This document shows, in pieces, positions 1 to 9,784 of a stretch of 64,000 nucleotides of DNA (position 1 is its first letter; the number at the start of each line of letters is the position of its first letter). Under the pieces are notes generated by a model. The model made no database searches. It was given only the letters and a program-made list of their open reading frames with translations, and was not told the origin of the DNA. The DNA is from DATFVA01 sp963774455 (lineage in GTDB: Bacteria; Bacteroidota; Ignavibacteria; Ignavibacteriales; Ignavibacteriaceae), in assembly GCA_963774455.1 (NCBI GenBank), contig CAVZFD010000005.1, positions 372,001 through 436,000 on the forward strand. The letters are read 5' to 3'. Made by a program: the position numbers and the translations under genes.

Positions 1-111
1 TTTTTTAAAGTCAGTTATCATCTGTCATATTACAACACAAGGGTTTTTTACTATCTTAAGTCATTGATAAATCAAAAGTAATATTATTATTCATCCTTTT
101 CAGGAATTCCT

Positions 112-972
112 GTGCAACAACTCTTCTCTATTCTTATTTTCTCGATAATGATTTTTTATACCTCAGCTTTTCCGGGTAATCCCGGCAACACAAGCGAAGA
201 CTCTCTGAATACCTTCCACTCCTCCCCGACTCCTATAGGGCTGATTAAATACGATTTTAACAAGAGTTTTAGCGACGGCTGGGATATCCTAAAAGCTCCT
301 GCTCATTTTACGGACGGTGAGTGGTCGGTAACGGGAATAATCCTGGGTGGTACTGCGCTTTCAATGTTTCTGGATAATGATGTGAGGAGCATAGTAAGAA
401 GGAACCAGACTACAACACTTGATGATGTTACGAAGATCGGTCATTATTATGGTTCGGTTGTTCCTGCTGTTTCACTGTCGGCAGGAATATACGCCGCCGG
501 GTTAATTTTTAACGAGCGCTCGGTTTCACTAACAGGACGGCTTCTGGCTGAATCCCTGCTTTATGCCGGTACAATCAATGTAATACTTAAGATGTTAATT
601 TCGCGCAGCCGGCCTTATACTAATAATGGCAACACTGACTTCGGGAATTATAATTTTACTAATGACAATTACTCGCTTCCTTCAGGACACACAACCGTAG
701 CTTTTACGATTTCCACAGTTCTGGCCGAAAGAATAAACAACATTTATGCAACGATCGGGTTATACGGACTTGCAGTACTTACTGCTTACCAGAGAATTTA
801 TTCTGATAATCACTGGCTCTCAGATACGATTCTAGGGGCTGCTCTTGGAACAGTTATAAGCAGGGCAGTAGTAAACCTGAATCAAGCAGATCCTTACGAA
901 AACAATATTCCTGAAATATCGGCATTTCCCATAAATGGAGGATTTACTCTCGGATTAAATTTTCATTTTTAA
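112..972 (+). CDS. PAP2-family membrane phosphatase
   Basis: The protein has 286 residues from a GTG start and carries the three PAP2 (phosphatidic acid phosphatase type 2) motifs: K160...R167-P168, PSGH at 190-193, and R228...H234...D238. An N-terminal hydrophobic stretch (about 5-20) looks like a signal peptide or anchor, and further hydrophobic segments surround the motifs. The family removes phosphate from lipid phosphates or isoprenyl diphosphates at the membrane; the substrate cannot be told here. An in-frame ATG at 148 (M13) is a possible alternative start, but it would cut into the hydrophobic leader. The gene is alone on this strand and converges on nrdJ across a shared terminator. 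A second, unrelated-length PAP2 gene lies at 9771-10340. Confidence 0.85.
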   Translation: MQQLFSILIFSIMIFYTSAFPGNPGNTSEDSLNTFHSSPTPIGLIKYDFNKSFSDGWDILKAPAHFTDGEWSVTGIILGGTALSMFLDNDVRSIVRRNQTTTLDDVTKIGHYYGSVVPAVSLSAGIYAAGLIFNERSVSLTGRLLAESLLYAGTINVILKMLISRSRPYTNNGNTDFGNYNFTNDNYSLPSGHTTVAFTISTVLAERINNIYATIGLYGLAVLTAYQRIYSDNHWLSDTILGAALGTVISRAVVNLNQADPYENNIPEISAFPINGGFTLGLNFHF

Positions 973-1147
973 CTGCATTCCTGAGCGAGTATCACCCGGA
1001 TAGAACCCACTATATTTATTTTGGAATTTATTTTATTTCACGAACCTTATTAGTCGAAAAATAACTTGAAGGCAAGAACTGATTATCTTATAAGTAATGG
1101 TAGTATATGAGCTTACGGGTACTAAATCAGGCGTAATGATGGAGGAT

Positions 1148-1180
1148 AAAAAAAACCGAATGGAGACATCCGGTTTTTTT
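1148..1180. terminator. Bidirectional Rho-independent terminator
   Basis: A 14-bp stem with one mismatch (AAAAAAACCGAATG against CATCCGGTTTTTTT) closes a GAGA loop. The A-run on one side and the T-run on the other allow it to work on both strands. It sits between the convergent PAP2 and nrdJ genes, so it probably ends both transcripts. Confidence 0.8.
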
Positions 1181-1206
1181 ATCACAAGATATATTACAGA
1201 CTAGTA

Positions 1207-4200
1207 TTAACTGCAGCCAGAAGTTGAACCGCAAGTCATACATTTCAGGCAGGTTCCATTTCTTACCATTGTCATACTCTGGCACTCAGTACAAATATCT
1301 CCGGTATAACCAGCTTCAATAGCACGTCTGACCTTAGAGGTCATACTATTATTTACCTGGGCAAATCCTACCGGTTGTTTTTCTTTAGGAGAAAAGGAAT
1401 ATTCAAATGATCCTTTAGGCTTATCAAGTTCAACTAGTCTCTCACTTACAACCTCTTCGCTTTCGAACTCAGGTTCAATAACCTTTTTTACGAGGCTGTG
1501 TGAAGTTTTTGTTTTTATTTCATCATCCGCATGTGAGAGGTCATTTCTGCCAAGATAACTAACCGCCAGCTCGCGGAAAATATAATCTATTACAGAGGTC
1601 GCCATTTTTATTTTATCATTACCGGAAACGATGCCGCTCGGTTCGAAACGAGTGAAAACGAATGCATCAACAAATTCTTCAAGCGGAACGCCGTGCTGGA
1701 GTCCAAGTGAAATAGAAATCGCAAAACAGTTCAGAAGACTTCGAAAAGCTGCGCCTTCCCGGTGCATGTCTATAAATATTTCGCCGAGTTGTCCGTTGTC
1801 ATATTCACCCGTCCTGATGTAGACTGACTGACCGTTGATCTTGGCCTTCTGGGTATAACCTGTTCTTCTGTCGGGAAGTCTTCTTCTTTTTGCGATATAT
1901 CTATGAATTATCTTTTCAGCCACTTTCACGATATCATTGTTTTCCTTGTCCTCAAGAAGAGCTTCCAGTTCTTCTTCACTAACAGAGTTGAGAGGCTGGG
2001 AGAGCTTCGAACCGTCGCGGTAGAGGGCATTTGCCTTAATGCCAAGTTTCCAGGACTGTGAATAAGCATCCTTAATATCATCTACAGTTGCCTGGTTAGG
2101 CAGGTTTATCGTTTTTGAAATAGCTCCGGATATAAAAGGCTGTGCAGAAGCCATCATTCTTATATGAGCTATGGGTCGGATAAACCTCGTTCCTTTTTTA
2201 CCACATTTATTAGCGCAGTCAAATACAGGGTAATGATCGTGTTTAAGGAAGGGTGCACCTTCTACCGTCATCGTTCCGCATATATAATCATTTGCAGAAG
2301 CAATTTCCTGTTTTGAAAATCCTAACGCAGTAAGCAGGTTGAAATCAAAGGAATCAATGTCATCTTCGGGAATGTTCAGTTTCTTTGTCAGGAAATCAAT
2401 ACCAAGTGTAAATTTATTGAAGGCAAAACTTAACTCGAAAACCGAAGGAAGAATCCGTTCAATTTTAACAAGTGTCTCGTCAGTAAAGCCTTTAGCCTTA
2501 AGCGATTCATTATTTATATAAGGACAACCCTCGAGAGAACCCGAGCCTTTTGCATATTTAACGATCTCATTGATCTGATCTTTATTATAGCCCAATCTTT
2601 CCAGTGCGGGCGGAATCGACTGATTTATAATCTTGAAGTAACCTCCGCCGGCCAGTTTTTTGAATTTAACCAGGGCGAAATCAGGTTCAACGCCGGTAGT
2701 ATCGCAGTCCATTACAAGTCCGATAGTCCCGGTTGGAGCTATTACCGTAACCTGGGCATTTCTAAAGCCATACTGAGTACCCATCTCAAGAGCAAGATCG
2801 GCATCCTCACGAGCAGCTTTAAGCAGGTCTGAAGGACAATGCTTGGGATTTATACCCACCGGATAAATTGACAGACCTTCATACTCTTCACGAGGAACAT
2901 TGTACGCTGCCCTGCGGTGGTTCCTTATAACTCTTAGCATAGCTTCCTTATTCTTTTCATATTTGCTAAAAGGACCCGCTTCTCTGGCCATCTCTGCAGA
3001 TGCTGCATATGAAGTCATATGCATAATTGCGGTTAATGCCCCGCAAATAGCAAAACCTTCGTTGCTGTCATAAGGAATACCCTGAAGCATCAACAGTGAT
3101 CCAAGATTTGCATAACCAAGACCGAGGGTTCGGAAATCATAACTCAGCTGTGCAATTTCTTTGCTGGGAAACTGAGCCATAAGCACACTTATTTCGAGCA
3201 CTATAGTCCACAATCTTACAGCGTGGCGATAGGGAACTATTGAAAACTCCCTTGACTTCGAATCATAAAACTTTACAAGGTTCAGAGAGGCAAGATTGCA
3301 CGCTGTATCATCAAGGAACATATACTCGCTGCAGGGATTTGATGCTTTTATTTCTCCGTCACCAGGACAGGTATGCCATTCGTTTATTGTAGTATGGAAC
3401 TGTATACCGGGATCAGCGCAAGACCATGCGGCATAACTTATGTCATCAAATAAATCTCTTGCTCTTAAAGTTTTACTAGGCTTCGGTGTACGGTTCTCCT
3501 TTTTTGCTCTTTTCTTTTCAGTTCTCCAGTATAGATTCCAGTCGCCGTCATTCTGAACAGCGTCCATAAACTTATTAGTAACTCTTATTGAGTTATTGGA
3601 ATTTTGTCCGGATACCGTAGCATACGCATCTGAAGTCCAGTCGACATCATAAACGGGGAATTCAATTGATTTGAATCCGAGCCTGGCAAGATGTATTACT
3701 CTTTCTATATAATTGTTAGGAATTTGTGCTTTTCTGGCTTCCAGCACAGCATGTTTAAGTTTCTTATTAAAATTCTTATTGAAGCGATCATTCTCAGGAT
3801 GTTCATCATAGCAGGCTTTAATAATAGCGTTCAGATGATAATTACAGAGCTTCGAACCAGTGACTAATGATGCAACCTTCTGCTCTTCCCTAACTTTCCA
3901 GTTTATATATTCTTCAATATCAGGATGATCAAGATCCAGGGTTATCATTTTGGCAGCACGGCGTGTTGTTCCTCCTGACTTAATAGCCCCTGCGGATCTG
4001 TCACCTATTTTAAGGAACGACATTAGTCCAGAAGATTTACCGCCGCCGCTAAGGGGTTCATTTAAGCCTCTTATTTCAGAAAAATTAGAACCGGTACCCG
4101 AACCGTATTTAAAAAGTCTTGCTTCACGAACCCAGAGGTCCATTATCCCGCCCTCATTCACAAGATCATCACTAACGGATTGAATAAAGCAGGCATGAGG

Positions 4201-4785
4201 CTGCGGATGAGTATAGGCATCAACAGAAGCTGTAAGCTCGCCGGTTTTGTAATCTACGTAATAATGTCCCTGTGACGGACCAGTAATTCCATAAGCCCAA
4301 TTAAGCCCCGTATTGAACCACTGAGGACTATTAGGTGCTGCCATCTGGTTAGCGAGCATATACATCATTTCATCATAAAAAGCTTTTGCATCATCTTCGC
4401 TGTCAAAATAGTTAGCCTGCCAGCCCCAGTACGTCCAGTTCCCTGCGAGTCTGTGAAAAACCTGCCTGGCATCAGTTTCTGACGAATATCTTTCTTTCTC
4501 AGGAAGCTGTTCCATTTTATCAAGGTCGGCCTTTGCCGGCTGCAGCCAAGCCGGTACACCTTTTTCTCTCACTTTTTTCAAGAGCTTCGGAACACCTGCT
4601 TTACGGAAATATTTTTGTGCAATTATATCAGTTGCAACTTGTGACCATTGAGAGGGCACATACACGTCTTCCATATGAAAGACTATAGATCCATCGGGAT
4701 TTTTTATCTCACTGATTCTTTTCACAAAATCAAATGAGGATAACGGATCTTCTCCAGCTGATGTGAACAATCTTTTAATCTGCAT
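1207..4785 (-). CDS. nrdJ: Adenosylcobalamin-dependent (class II) ribonucleotide reductase
   Basis: The protein has 1192 residues and makes deoxyribonucleotides with a B12-generated thiyl radical. The active-site NPCSE motif is at 483-487 (radical Cys485), with the redox pair at about Cys199 and Cys496. The long region after the barrel carries the APTGTIG motif and a TSCPD domain (about 975-1075). The C-terminus is a cysteine cluster (C-x2-C and C-x2-C, then CGSTSGCS) expected for thioredoxin-linked reduction. This matches the long NrdJ/NrdZ type that needs no small radical subunit and works with or without oxygen. The ATG at 4785 has GGGAG six bases upstream. No nrdR, and no NrdR box or B12 riboswitch, could be recognised in the upstream gap. 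Confidence 0.95.
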   Translation of the reverse strand: MQIKRLFTSAGEDPLSSFDFVKRISEIKNPDGSIVFHMEDVYVPSQWSQVATDIIAQKYFRKAGVPKLLKKVREKGVPAWLQPAKADLDKMEQLPEKERYSSETDARQVFHRLAGNWTYWGWQANYFDSEDDAKAFYDEMMYMLANQMAAPNSPQWFNTGLNWAYGITGPSQGHYYVDYKTGELTASVDAYTHPQPHACFIQSVSDDLVNEGGIMDLWVREARLFKYGSGTGSNFSEIRGLNEPLSGGGKSSGLMSFLKIGDRSAGAIKSGGTTRRAAKMITLDLDHPDIEEYINWKVREEQKVASLVTGSKLCNYHLNAIIKACYDEHPENDRFNKNFNKKLKHAVLEARKAQIPNNYIERVIHLARLGFKSIEFPVYDVDWTSDAYATVSGQNSNNSIRVTNKFMDAVQNDGDWNLYWRTEKKRAKKENRTPKPSKTLRARDLFDDISYAAWSCADPGIQFHTTINEWHTCPGDGEIKASNPCSEYMFLDDTACNLASLNLVKFYDSKSREFSIVPYRHAVRLWTIVLEISVLMAQFPSKEIAQLSYDFRTLGLGYANLGSLLMLQGIPYDSNEGFAICGALTAIMHMTSYAASAEMAREAGPFSKYEKNKEAMLRVIRNHRRAAYNVPREEYEGLSIYPVGINPKHCPSDLLKAAREDADLALEMGTQYGFRNAQVTVIAPTGTIGLVMDCDTTGVEPDFALVKFKKLAGGGYFKIINQSIPPALERLGYNKDQINEIVKYAKGSGSLEGCPYINNESLKAKGFTDETLVKIERILPSVFELSFAFNKFTLGIDFLTKKLNIPEDDIDSFDFNLLTALGFSKQEIASANDYICGTMTVEGAPFLKHDHYPVFDCANKCGKKGTRFIRPIAHIRMMASAQPFISGAISKTINLPNQATVDDIKDAYSQSWKLGIKANALYRDGSKLSQPLNSVSEEELEALLEDKENNDIVKVAEKIIHRYIAKRRRLPDRRTGYTQKAKINGQSVYIRTGEYDNGQLGEIFIDMHREGAAFRSLLNCFAISISLGLQHGVPLEEFVDAFVFTRFEPSGIVSGNDKIKMATSVIDYIFRELAVSYLGRNDLSHADDEIKTKTSHSLVKKVIEPEFESEEVVSERLVELDKPKGSFEYSFSPKEKQPVGFAQVNNSMTSKVRRAIEAGYTGDICTECQSMTMVRNGTCLKCMTCGSTSGCS

Positions 4786-5309
4786 TAAATACTCCCGGTC
4801 ATAATGTGATTTATCCTGAGGTTAATTTTCTTTTCTGAAATGTAAATGAGTTGTTCGTTAAAAGAAATGTTACTATTTGAAAAAATCTTCTGAATATATT
4901 TCTTTATATAATTATTGTCTTTCATTAAGGATAGTTTGGATTGAAAATTTTTGTTGAGACTGAACAGAAACTAAAAAATTTTTTTCAGAAAGGAAATATT
5001 CGGGTGAAAAAAATATTTTAGTGAACTCATCTTTCTGTACAAACATTATCATATTTTCTTACAAAAACAAAAAAGAAATTTTCTGAATTAACTTGCTTCT
5101 TAACCTTTTTTTTTATTGCCTTGTAAATAAAAGGTTTCATCAATTAATAATCCCTTTTCCAGTGTGATTTGTAGAAAAAAAAATTACCTTAAGAACGCCT
5201 GCAGGATATTTTAACCGTTCATAATAATAGGGTGATTCCTGTCTTTTAGTTTTTTATTTTTAATCCTGTGATTCAAGCGCATGTTTTTAGTCACACTCCT
5301 GGAGAAGAT
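4786..5309. other. AT-rich divergent intergenic region (nrdJ / ABC transporter)
   Basis: About 520 bases separate the divergently transcribed nrdJ and ABC genes. The stretch is very AT-rich with many A and T runs. It must hold promoters for both directions, but no convincing -35/-10 pair, B12 box, hairpin or small gene was found by eye. The short minus-strand frame crossing 5211-5537 has no family resemblance and is treated as a shadow. Confidence 0.6.
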
Positions 5310-6230
5310 TTGACTGACGATAAAATAATTGAGATCAAAAACCTTAGTAAGGAATTCAGGGAAGTCAAAGCAGTAAACAGTCTTAACCTGAATGTATACG
5401 AGGGAGATGTTTTCGGATTTCTGGGACCTAACGGTGCGGGCAAGAGCACCACAATCAGGATGCTTATGTCCCTCATAACTCCAACAGAAGGAGAAATAAA
5501 AATATTTGGAAAATCGCTCCAAAAAGAAAGAAATCACATACTGAGGCGAATTGGCGCCATAGTTGAAAAACCTGATTTCTACGGATACCTTAGTGCCTAT
5601 AAGAATCTTGAGATCCTTGGCAGGATCTCGGGAATCGATGCTTCAAAACAGATAATAATGAGTGTGCTGGAACTTGTAGGACTCGAAAAAAGATACAACA
5701 GTAAAGTGAAGACATTTTCTCATGGTATGAAACAGAGATTGGGGCTCGCACAAGCACTGCTGCATGACCCCGACCTGATAATTCTCGATGAGCCAACCAC
5801 CGGTCTTGATCCCCAGGGTATGAAGGAAATTCGGGAGCTTATTATCCATCTGAGCAGGGACAGGAAAAAGACGCTCTTTTTATCATCACATATTTTATAT
5901 GAAGTGGAACTGGTAGCGAACAGAATGATCATCATAAACCAGGGGAAAACTATAGTTGAAGGCAGAGTAAATGAGTTATTAAATATGAACAAGCTGAAAG
6001 TGACATTTGAGGTAAATGACTCATCAAGGGCAAAAGAAGTAATCGTCAGTACCGACTTTATAAATGACCTGGAATCGACTGCCAATAATACGATGATATT
6101 TTCTCTCTCTTCAGAGAAGATTGCCAACCTCAACCGTTATTTCGTAGAGCATAACATTGAAGTAAGTGCAGTTATCCCCACCAGGTCACTCGAAGAATTT
6201 TTCCTTAACATAACAGAGAAAGCTTCTTAG
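5310..6230 (+). CDS. ABC transporter ATP-binding protein (ABC-2 export type)
   Basis: This is the ATPase subunit of an ABC-2 exporter. Counting from the TTG at 5310, Walker A (GPNGAGKST) is at 39-47, the signature (SHGMKQR) at 137-143 and Walker B (LIILDEP) at 156-162, followed by the usual D-loop and a substrate-specific C-terminal third. The TTG at 5310 is chosen because GGAG lies five bases upstream and the product then starts directly with the ABC core. The frame can extend to a GTG at 5268, but that has no visible ribosome site and adds 14 unconserved residues. The next gene is the permease, whose ATG follows the stop codon without a gap. The substrate is unknown. Confidence 0.92.
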   Translation: MTDDKIIEIKNLSKEFREVKAVNSLNLNVYEGDVFGFLGPNGAGKSTTIRMLMSLITPTEGEIKIFGKSLQKERNHILRRIGAIVEKPDFYGYLSAYKNLEILGRISGIDASKQIIMSVLELVGLEKRYNSKVKTFSHGMKQRLGLAQALLHDPDLIILDEPTTGLDPQGMKEIRELIIHLSRDRKKTLFLSSHILYEVELVANRMIIINQGKTIVEGRVNELLNMNKLKVTFEVNDSSRAKEVIVSTDFINDLESTANNTMIFSLSSEKIANLNRYFVEHNIEVSAVIPTRSLEEFFLNITEKAS

Positions 6231-7070
6231 ATGTCCACACTCGTCAGGATAGAACTTTATAAAATATTTAAGAAATGGAGAAGCTACATAGGCTTCCTGG
6301 TTATTTCTGTTATCGTTCCTATAATAAATTTTGCCATGCTGGCAGAGGGAGAGAAATCTCTCGACTTTATGACAAGGAATCTTCAGCAGTCATTTGTATT
6401 CGTCGGGAATCTCCTCAACGGATATCTTATCTCATACTTCATCCTTACAAGCCTCGCTGTGCATATTCCTTTTCTCATTGCACTGGTTGCAGGCGATCTT
6501 CTGGCCGGAGAAGCCACGGCTGGTACCTACCGCCTTCTTCTTACACGGCCGGTTTCAAGGATGAAGATAGTATCAGCAAAATTTATAGCAGGACTAATAT
6601 ATTCCAACCTGCTTGTATTATGGCTGGCTGTTATCAGTCTTGGTCTGGGGATCATCATTTTCGGTGTCGGTGAACTTATTGTAATTAAGAGCAGCGGGAT
6701 AATTATCTTTGCAAGGGCAGACGTATTCTGGAGGTTTTTATTAGCTTACGGTTTTGCCGGACTAAGCATGACTGTAGTTACCGCTCTGGCATTCTTTTTT
6801 TCTTCCCTGGTCGAAAATGCAATCGGTCCTATTATATCAACTATGGCTGTTATAATTGTTTTCATAATCATATCTGCAATACAGGTTGACTTCTTCAGGA
6901 ACATCGAGCCTTATCTTTTTACAACTTATATGTCCTCCTGGAGAATGCTTTTTGATGATCCTGTTAATTTTGCCGGCTTCTTTAGATCGGCTGCAATACT
7001 TTCCGGACACATTATTGTGTTATTTGTCATTACCGCTTATATTTTTAAGAAGAAGGACATCCTCACTTAA
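6231..7070 (+). CDS. ABC-2 type transporter permease
   Basis: The 279-residue integral membrane protein has about six hydrophobic segments (about 20-40, 70-95, 125-150, 165-195, 205-225, 250-272). It has the ABC-2 permease layout, including the amphipathic LAGEATAGTYRLLLTRPVSR segment at about 92-111, which matches the NatB/GldF-like subfamily. It begins right after the stop of the ATPase gene, so the two are translated together and must form one exporter. Gliding-motility GldF could be considered, but no GldG partner follows; a LolA-like periplasmic protein does instead. Confidence 0.88.
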   Translation: MSTLVRIELYKIFKKWRSYIGFLVISVIVPIINFAMLAEGEKSLDFMTRNLQQSFVFVGNLLNGYLISYFILTSLAVHIPFLIALVAGDLLAGEATAGTYRLLLTRPVSRMKIVSAKFIAGLIYSNLLVLWLAVISLGLGIIIFGVGELIVIKSSGIIIFARADVFWRFLLAYGFAGLSMTVVTALAFFFSSLVENAIGPIISTMAVIIVFIIISAIQVDFFRNIEPYLFTTYMSSWRMLFDDPVNFAGFFRSAAILSGHIIVLFVITAYIFKKKDILT

Positions 7071-7088
7071 AAGGAAAAAGGAAATAAA

Positions 7089-7793
7089 ATGATTATAAAA
7101 AATCTGATAATCTTAATTCTTATAACAACAGCCTCATTTGCACAGAACCCTAAGTCTGAAGATGTACTGCAGAAAGTGAAAGAAAATTTCGAAAGAGTAG
7201 ATGATTACGAAGTGAACGTAAATATAAAAGTTGATGTGAATTTTCTGAAAGTACCTGAATCGAAGGCAACAATATTCTATAAAAGGCCGGACAAGATCCG
7301 GTTAAAATCAGAAGGATTTGCGCTGCTGCCCAAGGAAGGCCTCAACTTCTCTCCGTATAGTTTTCTGCAGGGAGATTACACTTCCATTTTCGATAAAGAG
7401 CAGGAGGTTGACGGCAGGGTATGCTATGCAATTAAAATAATTCCCCTGGGCGACAGGGGTGATCTTATCCTCACGACATTATGGATCGATAAGGACAGGT
7501 ATATCATCAGGAAAATCGAATCAACAACCAAAACAAACGGAACATTTTCAATCAACCTCAAATACGATAACAACAATAAATATCCTCTCCCATCCTCAAT
7601 GATATTCTCCTTCAATGTTCAAAAAATGCAGATGCCTAAAGAAATAACAGGAGATATCAGCGGGGAAGATAGTTCAGAAAAAGAGAATCAGAATAAGTCA
7701 AAAACAACAACAGGAAAGGTCTATATTAATTATTCCGATTATAAAGTTAATAAGGGAATCTCTGACAATGTTTTCGATGAGGGTAAAAAATAA
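7089..7793 (+). CDS. LolA-like outer-membrane lipoprotein-sorting protein
   Basis: The 234-residue protein starts with a signal peptide (hydrophobic 4-17, likely cleavage after SFA-Q at about 18-19). The body resembles the LolA/RseB/MucB fold: a helix with spaced VxxNFERVDDYE, then strands with FYKRPDKIRLKSEG at about 63-76. A short low-complexity Ser/Glu/Lys/Thr segment (about 193-208) interrupts the last strands. The family binds lipid or lipoprotein acyl chains in the periplasm. The gene follows the ABC-2 permease by 18 bases with a good GGAAAAAGGAAA site, so it may work with that exporter, but this pairing is inference. Confidence 0.72.
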   Translation: MIIKNLIILILITTASFAQNPKSEDVLQKVKENFERVDDYEVNVNIKVDVNFLKVPESKATIFYKRPDKIRLKSEGFALLPKEGLNFSPYSFLQGDYTSIFDKEQEVDGRVCYAIKIIPLGDRGDLILTTLWIDKDRYIIRKIESTTKTNGTFSINLKYDNNNKYPLPSSMIFSFNVQKMQMPKEITGDISGEDSSEKENQNKSKTTTGKVYINYSDYKVNKGISDNVFDEGKK

Positions 7794-7856
7794 AAGGCTG
7801 TCTCAATCAATTAAATTCCGATATAAATTTGGAAGGACGTATTCAAGACAACCTTT
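7792..7856. repeat. Imperfect inverted repeat, GGCTGTCT/AGACA(A/G)CC family (copy 1)
   Basis: The left arm AAAAGGCTGTCTC begins at the stop of the LolA-like gene and the right arm is AAGACAACCTTT, with two mismatches and a spacer of about 38 bases. It lies between convergent genes and shares arms with the elements at 20716 and 23139. A T-run (about 7868-7874) follows on the plus strand, so it could act as a terminator. It could equally be a REP/MITE-like element. Confidence 0.5.
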
Positions 7857-7953
7857 CAGTGAATTCTTTTTTTAACATTTTTGCAATCCTACCTGAATAC
7901 CCGGTTTATAAAATTCTGCCGGATTAAAATAGAGCGTCTTACACAGGGTGATA

Positions 7954-9213
7954 TTACTCTGGGTATTTTCTGAAAATTACCGAAGTATTGTGGCCTCCGA
8001 AACCAAAAGCATTACTAATAGCAATATTAACTTCTCTATCCTGAGGTTTATTAAAAGTATAATTAAGATCACACTCAGGATCAGGATTTACAAAGTTTAT
8101 CGTTGGAGGAATCCTGTTGTTTTTAATTGCAAGAATTGAAGCAATTGCTTCCACAGCCCCGGCGGCTCCAAGAAGATGACCCGTCATACTCTTTGTTGAA
8201 GAAAGGTTAATTTTATAAGCATAATCGCCGAAGACTTTTTTAATCGCCCGGGTTTCACCAATATCTCCCAGCAGAGTTGAGGTGCCGTGCATATTTATAT
8301 AATCGATATCCTGCGGTGAGATTCCGGCATCTTTTATGGCCATTTCCATGGCAAGTACAGCTCCTATTCCCTCGGGATGAGGTGCAGTAATATGGTAAGC
8401 ATCGGCAGAAAGACCCATACCTATCACTTCAGCGTAGATTTCAGCGCCTCTTTTTTGAGCGTGTTCAAGTTCTTCAAGTACAAGACTTCCTCCGCCTTCA
8501 CCCATCACAAATCCATCCCTTGTTGCATCGAAGGGTCTGCTGGCAGTCTCAGGTGATTCGTTTCGTGTCGACAAAGCTTTCGAAGCATTAAATCCCGCAA
8601 TACCGATTTCATTTATAGCAGCCTCACTTCCGCCTGAAAGGATCATATCGGCAATACCCTGCTTTATCAGCATGTAGGCATCGATCATATTATTATTTGC
8701 AGTTGCGCAGGCAGAAACGATGCAGTAATTGGGTCCGCGGAAACCATAATGAATAGAGATATAGCCGGCAGCAATATCCGGGATAAGCATGGGAATAAAA
8801 AACGGTGAAACACGATCCGGCCCCTGGGTATGATTTATAATGGACTGCTGATAAAAAGTTTCAATACCTCCAATCCCGCTGCCGAAAATTACACCTATCC
8901 TCGACCTTTCCTCATCAGAGAGTTCTCCAGGTTTAAGACCGGCATCATTAATCGCCTGGCTTGCCGAAGCCATGGCATACTGAGCATACTTATCGAGACG
9001 CCGGGCTGTTTTTCTGTCGATATAATTCAATGGATCAAAACCTTTAAGTTCGCAGGCAAATTTTGTTTCAACCCGTGAAGCATCAAAACCCTTAATCATT
9101 GCTGAGCCGCTTTTCCCGTTCATCATGTTTTCCCAGAATTCCGCGGGTGATAACCCGATTGGAGTAAGAGCACCCATTCCGGTAACGACAACCCGTCTTT
9201 TATTGTCTGCCAT
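7954..9213 (-). CDS. fabF: 3-oxoacyl-[acyl-carrier-protein] synthase II
   Basis: The 419-residue condensing enzyme elongates fatty acids by joining malonyl-ACP to an acyl chain. The active-site Cys169 lies in VSACATANN, with catalytic His309 (NMHGTST), Lys341 (SSTKS) and His346 (TGHLLGAAGAVEA). The length and the GGFGxxNTS-like C-terminal loop (FGFGGHNTS) fit KAS II. It stands alone here without acpP or fabG; the nearest gene on the same strand, the GNAT gene upstream, is separated by a terminator. Confidence 0.95.
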   Translation of the reverse strand: MADNKRRVVVTGMGALTPIGLSPAEFWENMMNGKSGSAMIKGFDASRVETKFACELKGFDPLNYIDRKTARRLDKYAQYAMASASQAINDAGLKPGELSDEERSRIGVIFGSGIGGIETFYQQSIINHTQGPDRVSPFFIPMLIPDIAAGYISIHYGFRGPNYCIVSACATANNNMIDAYMLIKQGIADMILSGGSEAAINEIGIAGFNASKALSTRNESPETASRPFDATRDGFVMGEGGGSLVLEELEHAQKRGAEIYAEVIGMGLSADAYHITAPHPEGIGAVLAMEMAIKDAGISPQDIDYINMHGTSTLLGDIGETRAIKKVFGDYAYKINLSSTKSMTGHLLGAAGAVEAIASILAIKNNRIPPTINFVNPDPECDLNYTFNKPQDREVNIAISNAFGFGGHNTSVIFRKYPE

Positions 9214-9273
9214 AAAGTTCCTGTTTTATTAGGCCTGATTTTACTTAAAGATAAAAATTTAAGATGTAAAGAT

Positions 9274-9315
9274 AAAAACTTTTACCGATAAACTCTTATT
9301 TTTTATCAGTAAAAG
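9274..9315 (-). terminator. Rho-independent terminator overlapping the GNAT stop codon
   Basis: CTTTTACCGATAAA (9279-9292) pairs with TTTATCAGTAAAAG (9302-9315) with one mismatch and a nine-base loop. Read on the minus strand the stem is followed by TTTTT. The stem includes the last codons of the GNAT gene, whose stop lies in the loop. It would separate the PAP2-GNAT transcript from fabF. Confidence 0.6.
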
Positions 9316-9784
9316 CTTCTTCACTAAGCCTGAAAACAATCCAGTCATCCAGGGATTCAGCACCCAGACTCTTATAGAAATTTATAGCTGACTCATTCCA
9401 ATCTAGCACAACCCATTCAACCCTTCCGCAATCCTGTTCCTTCGCAAGATCAATAAGATAATTCAGCAATGCTTTACCGATTCCCTTATTTCTGAACTCC
9501 GGACGAACATAAAGATCTTCAAGGTAGATACCTGGTTTCCCCTTAAAGGTTGAAAAATTATAAAAATACAGAGCCTGACCTGCAGCCGCACCCTCATATT
9601 CTGCAATCACAACATAAGCATACCTGCTTTTACCGAAAAGATTTCTTTCAAGCAGCTCCTCATCAGCAGTGACCGTATGTGCAAGTTTTTCGTAATCGGC
9701 AAGCTCACGGATCAGTGTAAAGATAAGCGGAATATCTTCCTTTGAAGTCTGCCGGATAATCAGTTTATCATTAATTCTTTTCAC
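9296..9784 (-). CDS. GNAT-family N-acetyltransferase
   Basis: The 162-residue protein has a complete GNAT fold pattern. It has the beta-4 strand LEDLYVRPEFR, the acetyl-CoA pyrophosphate loop RNKGIGKALL (about 118-127, R-x-x-G-x-G), and a C-terminal VLDWNESAINFYKSLGAE motif (about 146-163). The last motif resembles the spermidine/thialysine acetyltransferase (SSAT-like) subgroup, so an amine substrate is possible. The gene overlaps the end of the upstream PAP2 gene by 14 bases, so the two are co-transcribed, though no shared function is evident. Confidence 0.85.
   Translation of the reverse strand: MKRINDKLIIRQTSKEDIPLIFTLIRELADYEKLAHTVTADEELLERNLFGKSRYAYVVIAEYEGAAAGQALYFYNFSTFKGKPGIYLEDLYVRPEFRNKGIGKALLNYLIDLAKEQDCGRVEWVVLDWNESAINFYKSLGAESLDDWIVFRLSEEAFTDKK

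Noticed and set aside
4786..5309. Cobalamin riboswitch upstream of the B12-dependent nrdJ
   Set aside because: No B12 box (GCCACTG-like) or matching stems were seen on the minus strand; the region is low-complexity AT-rich DNA.
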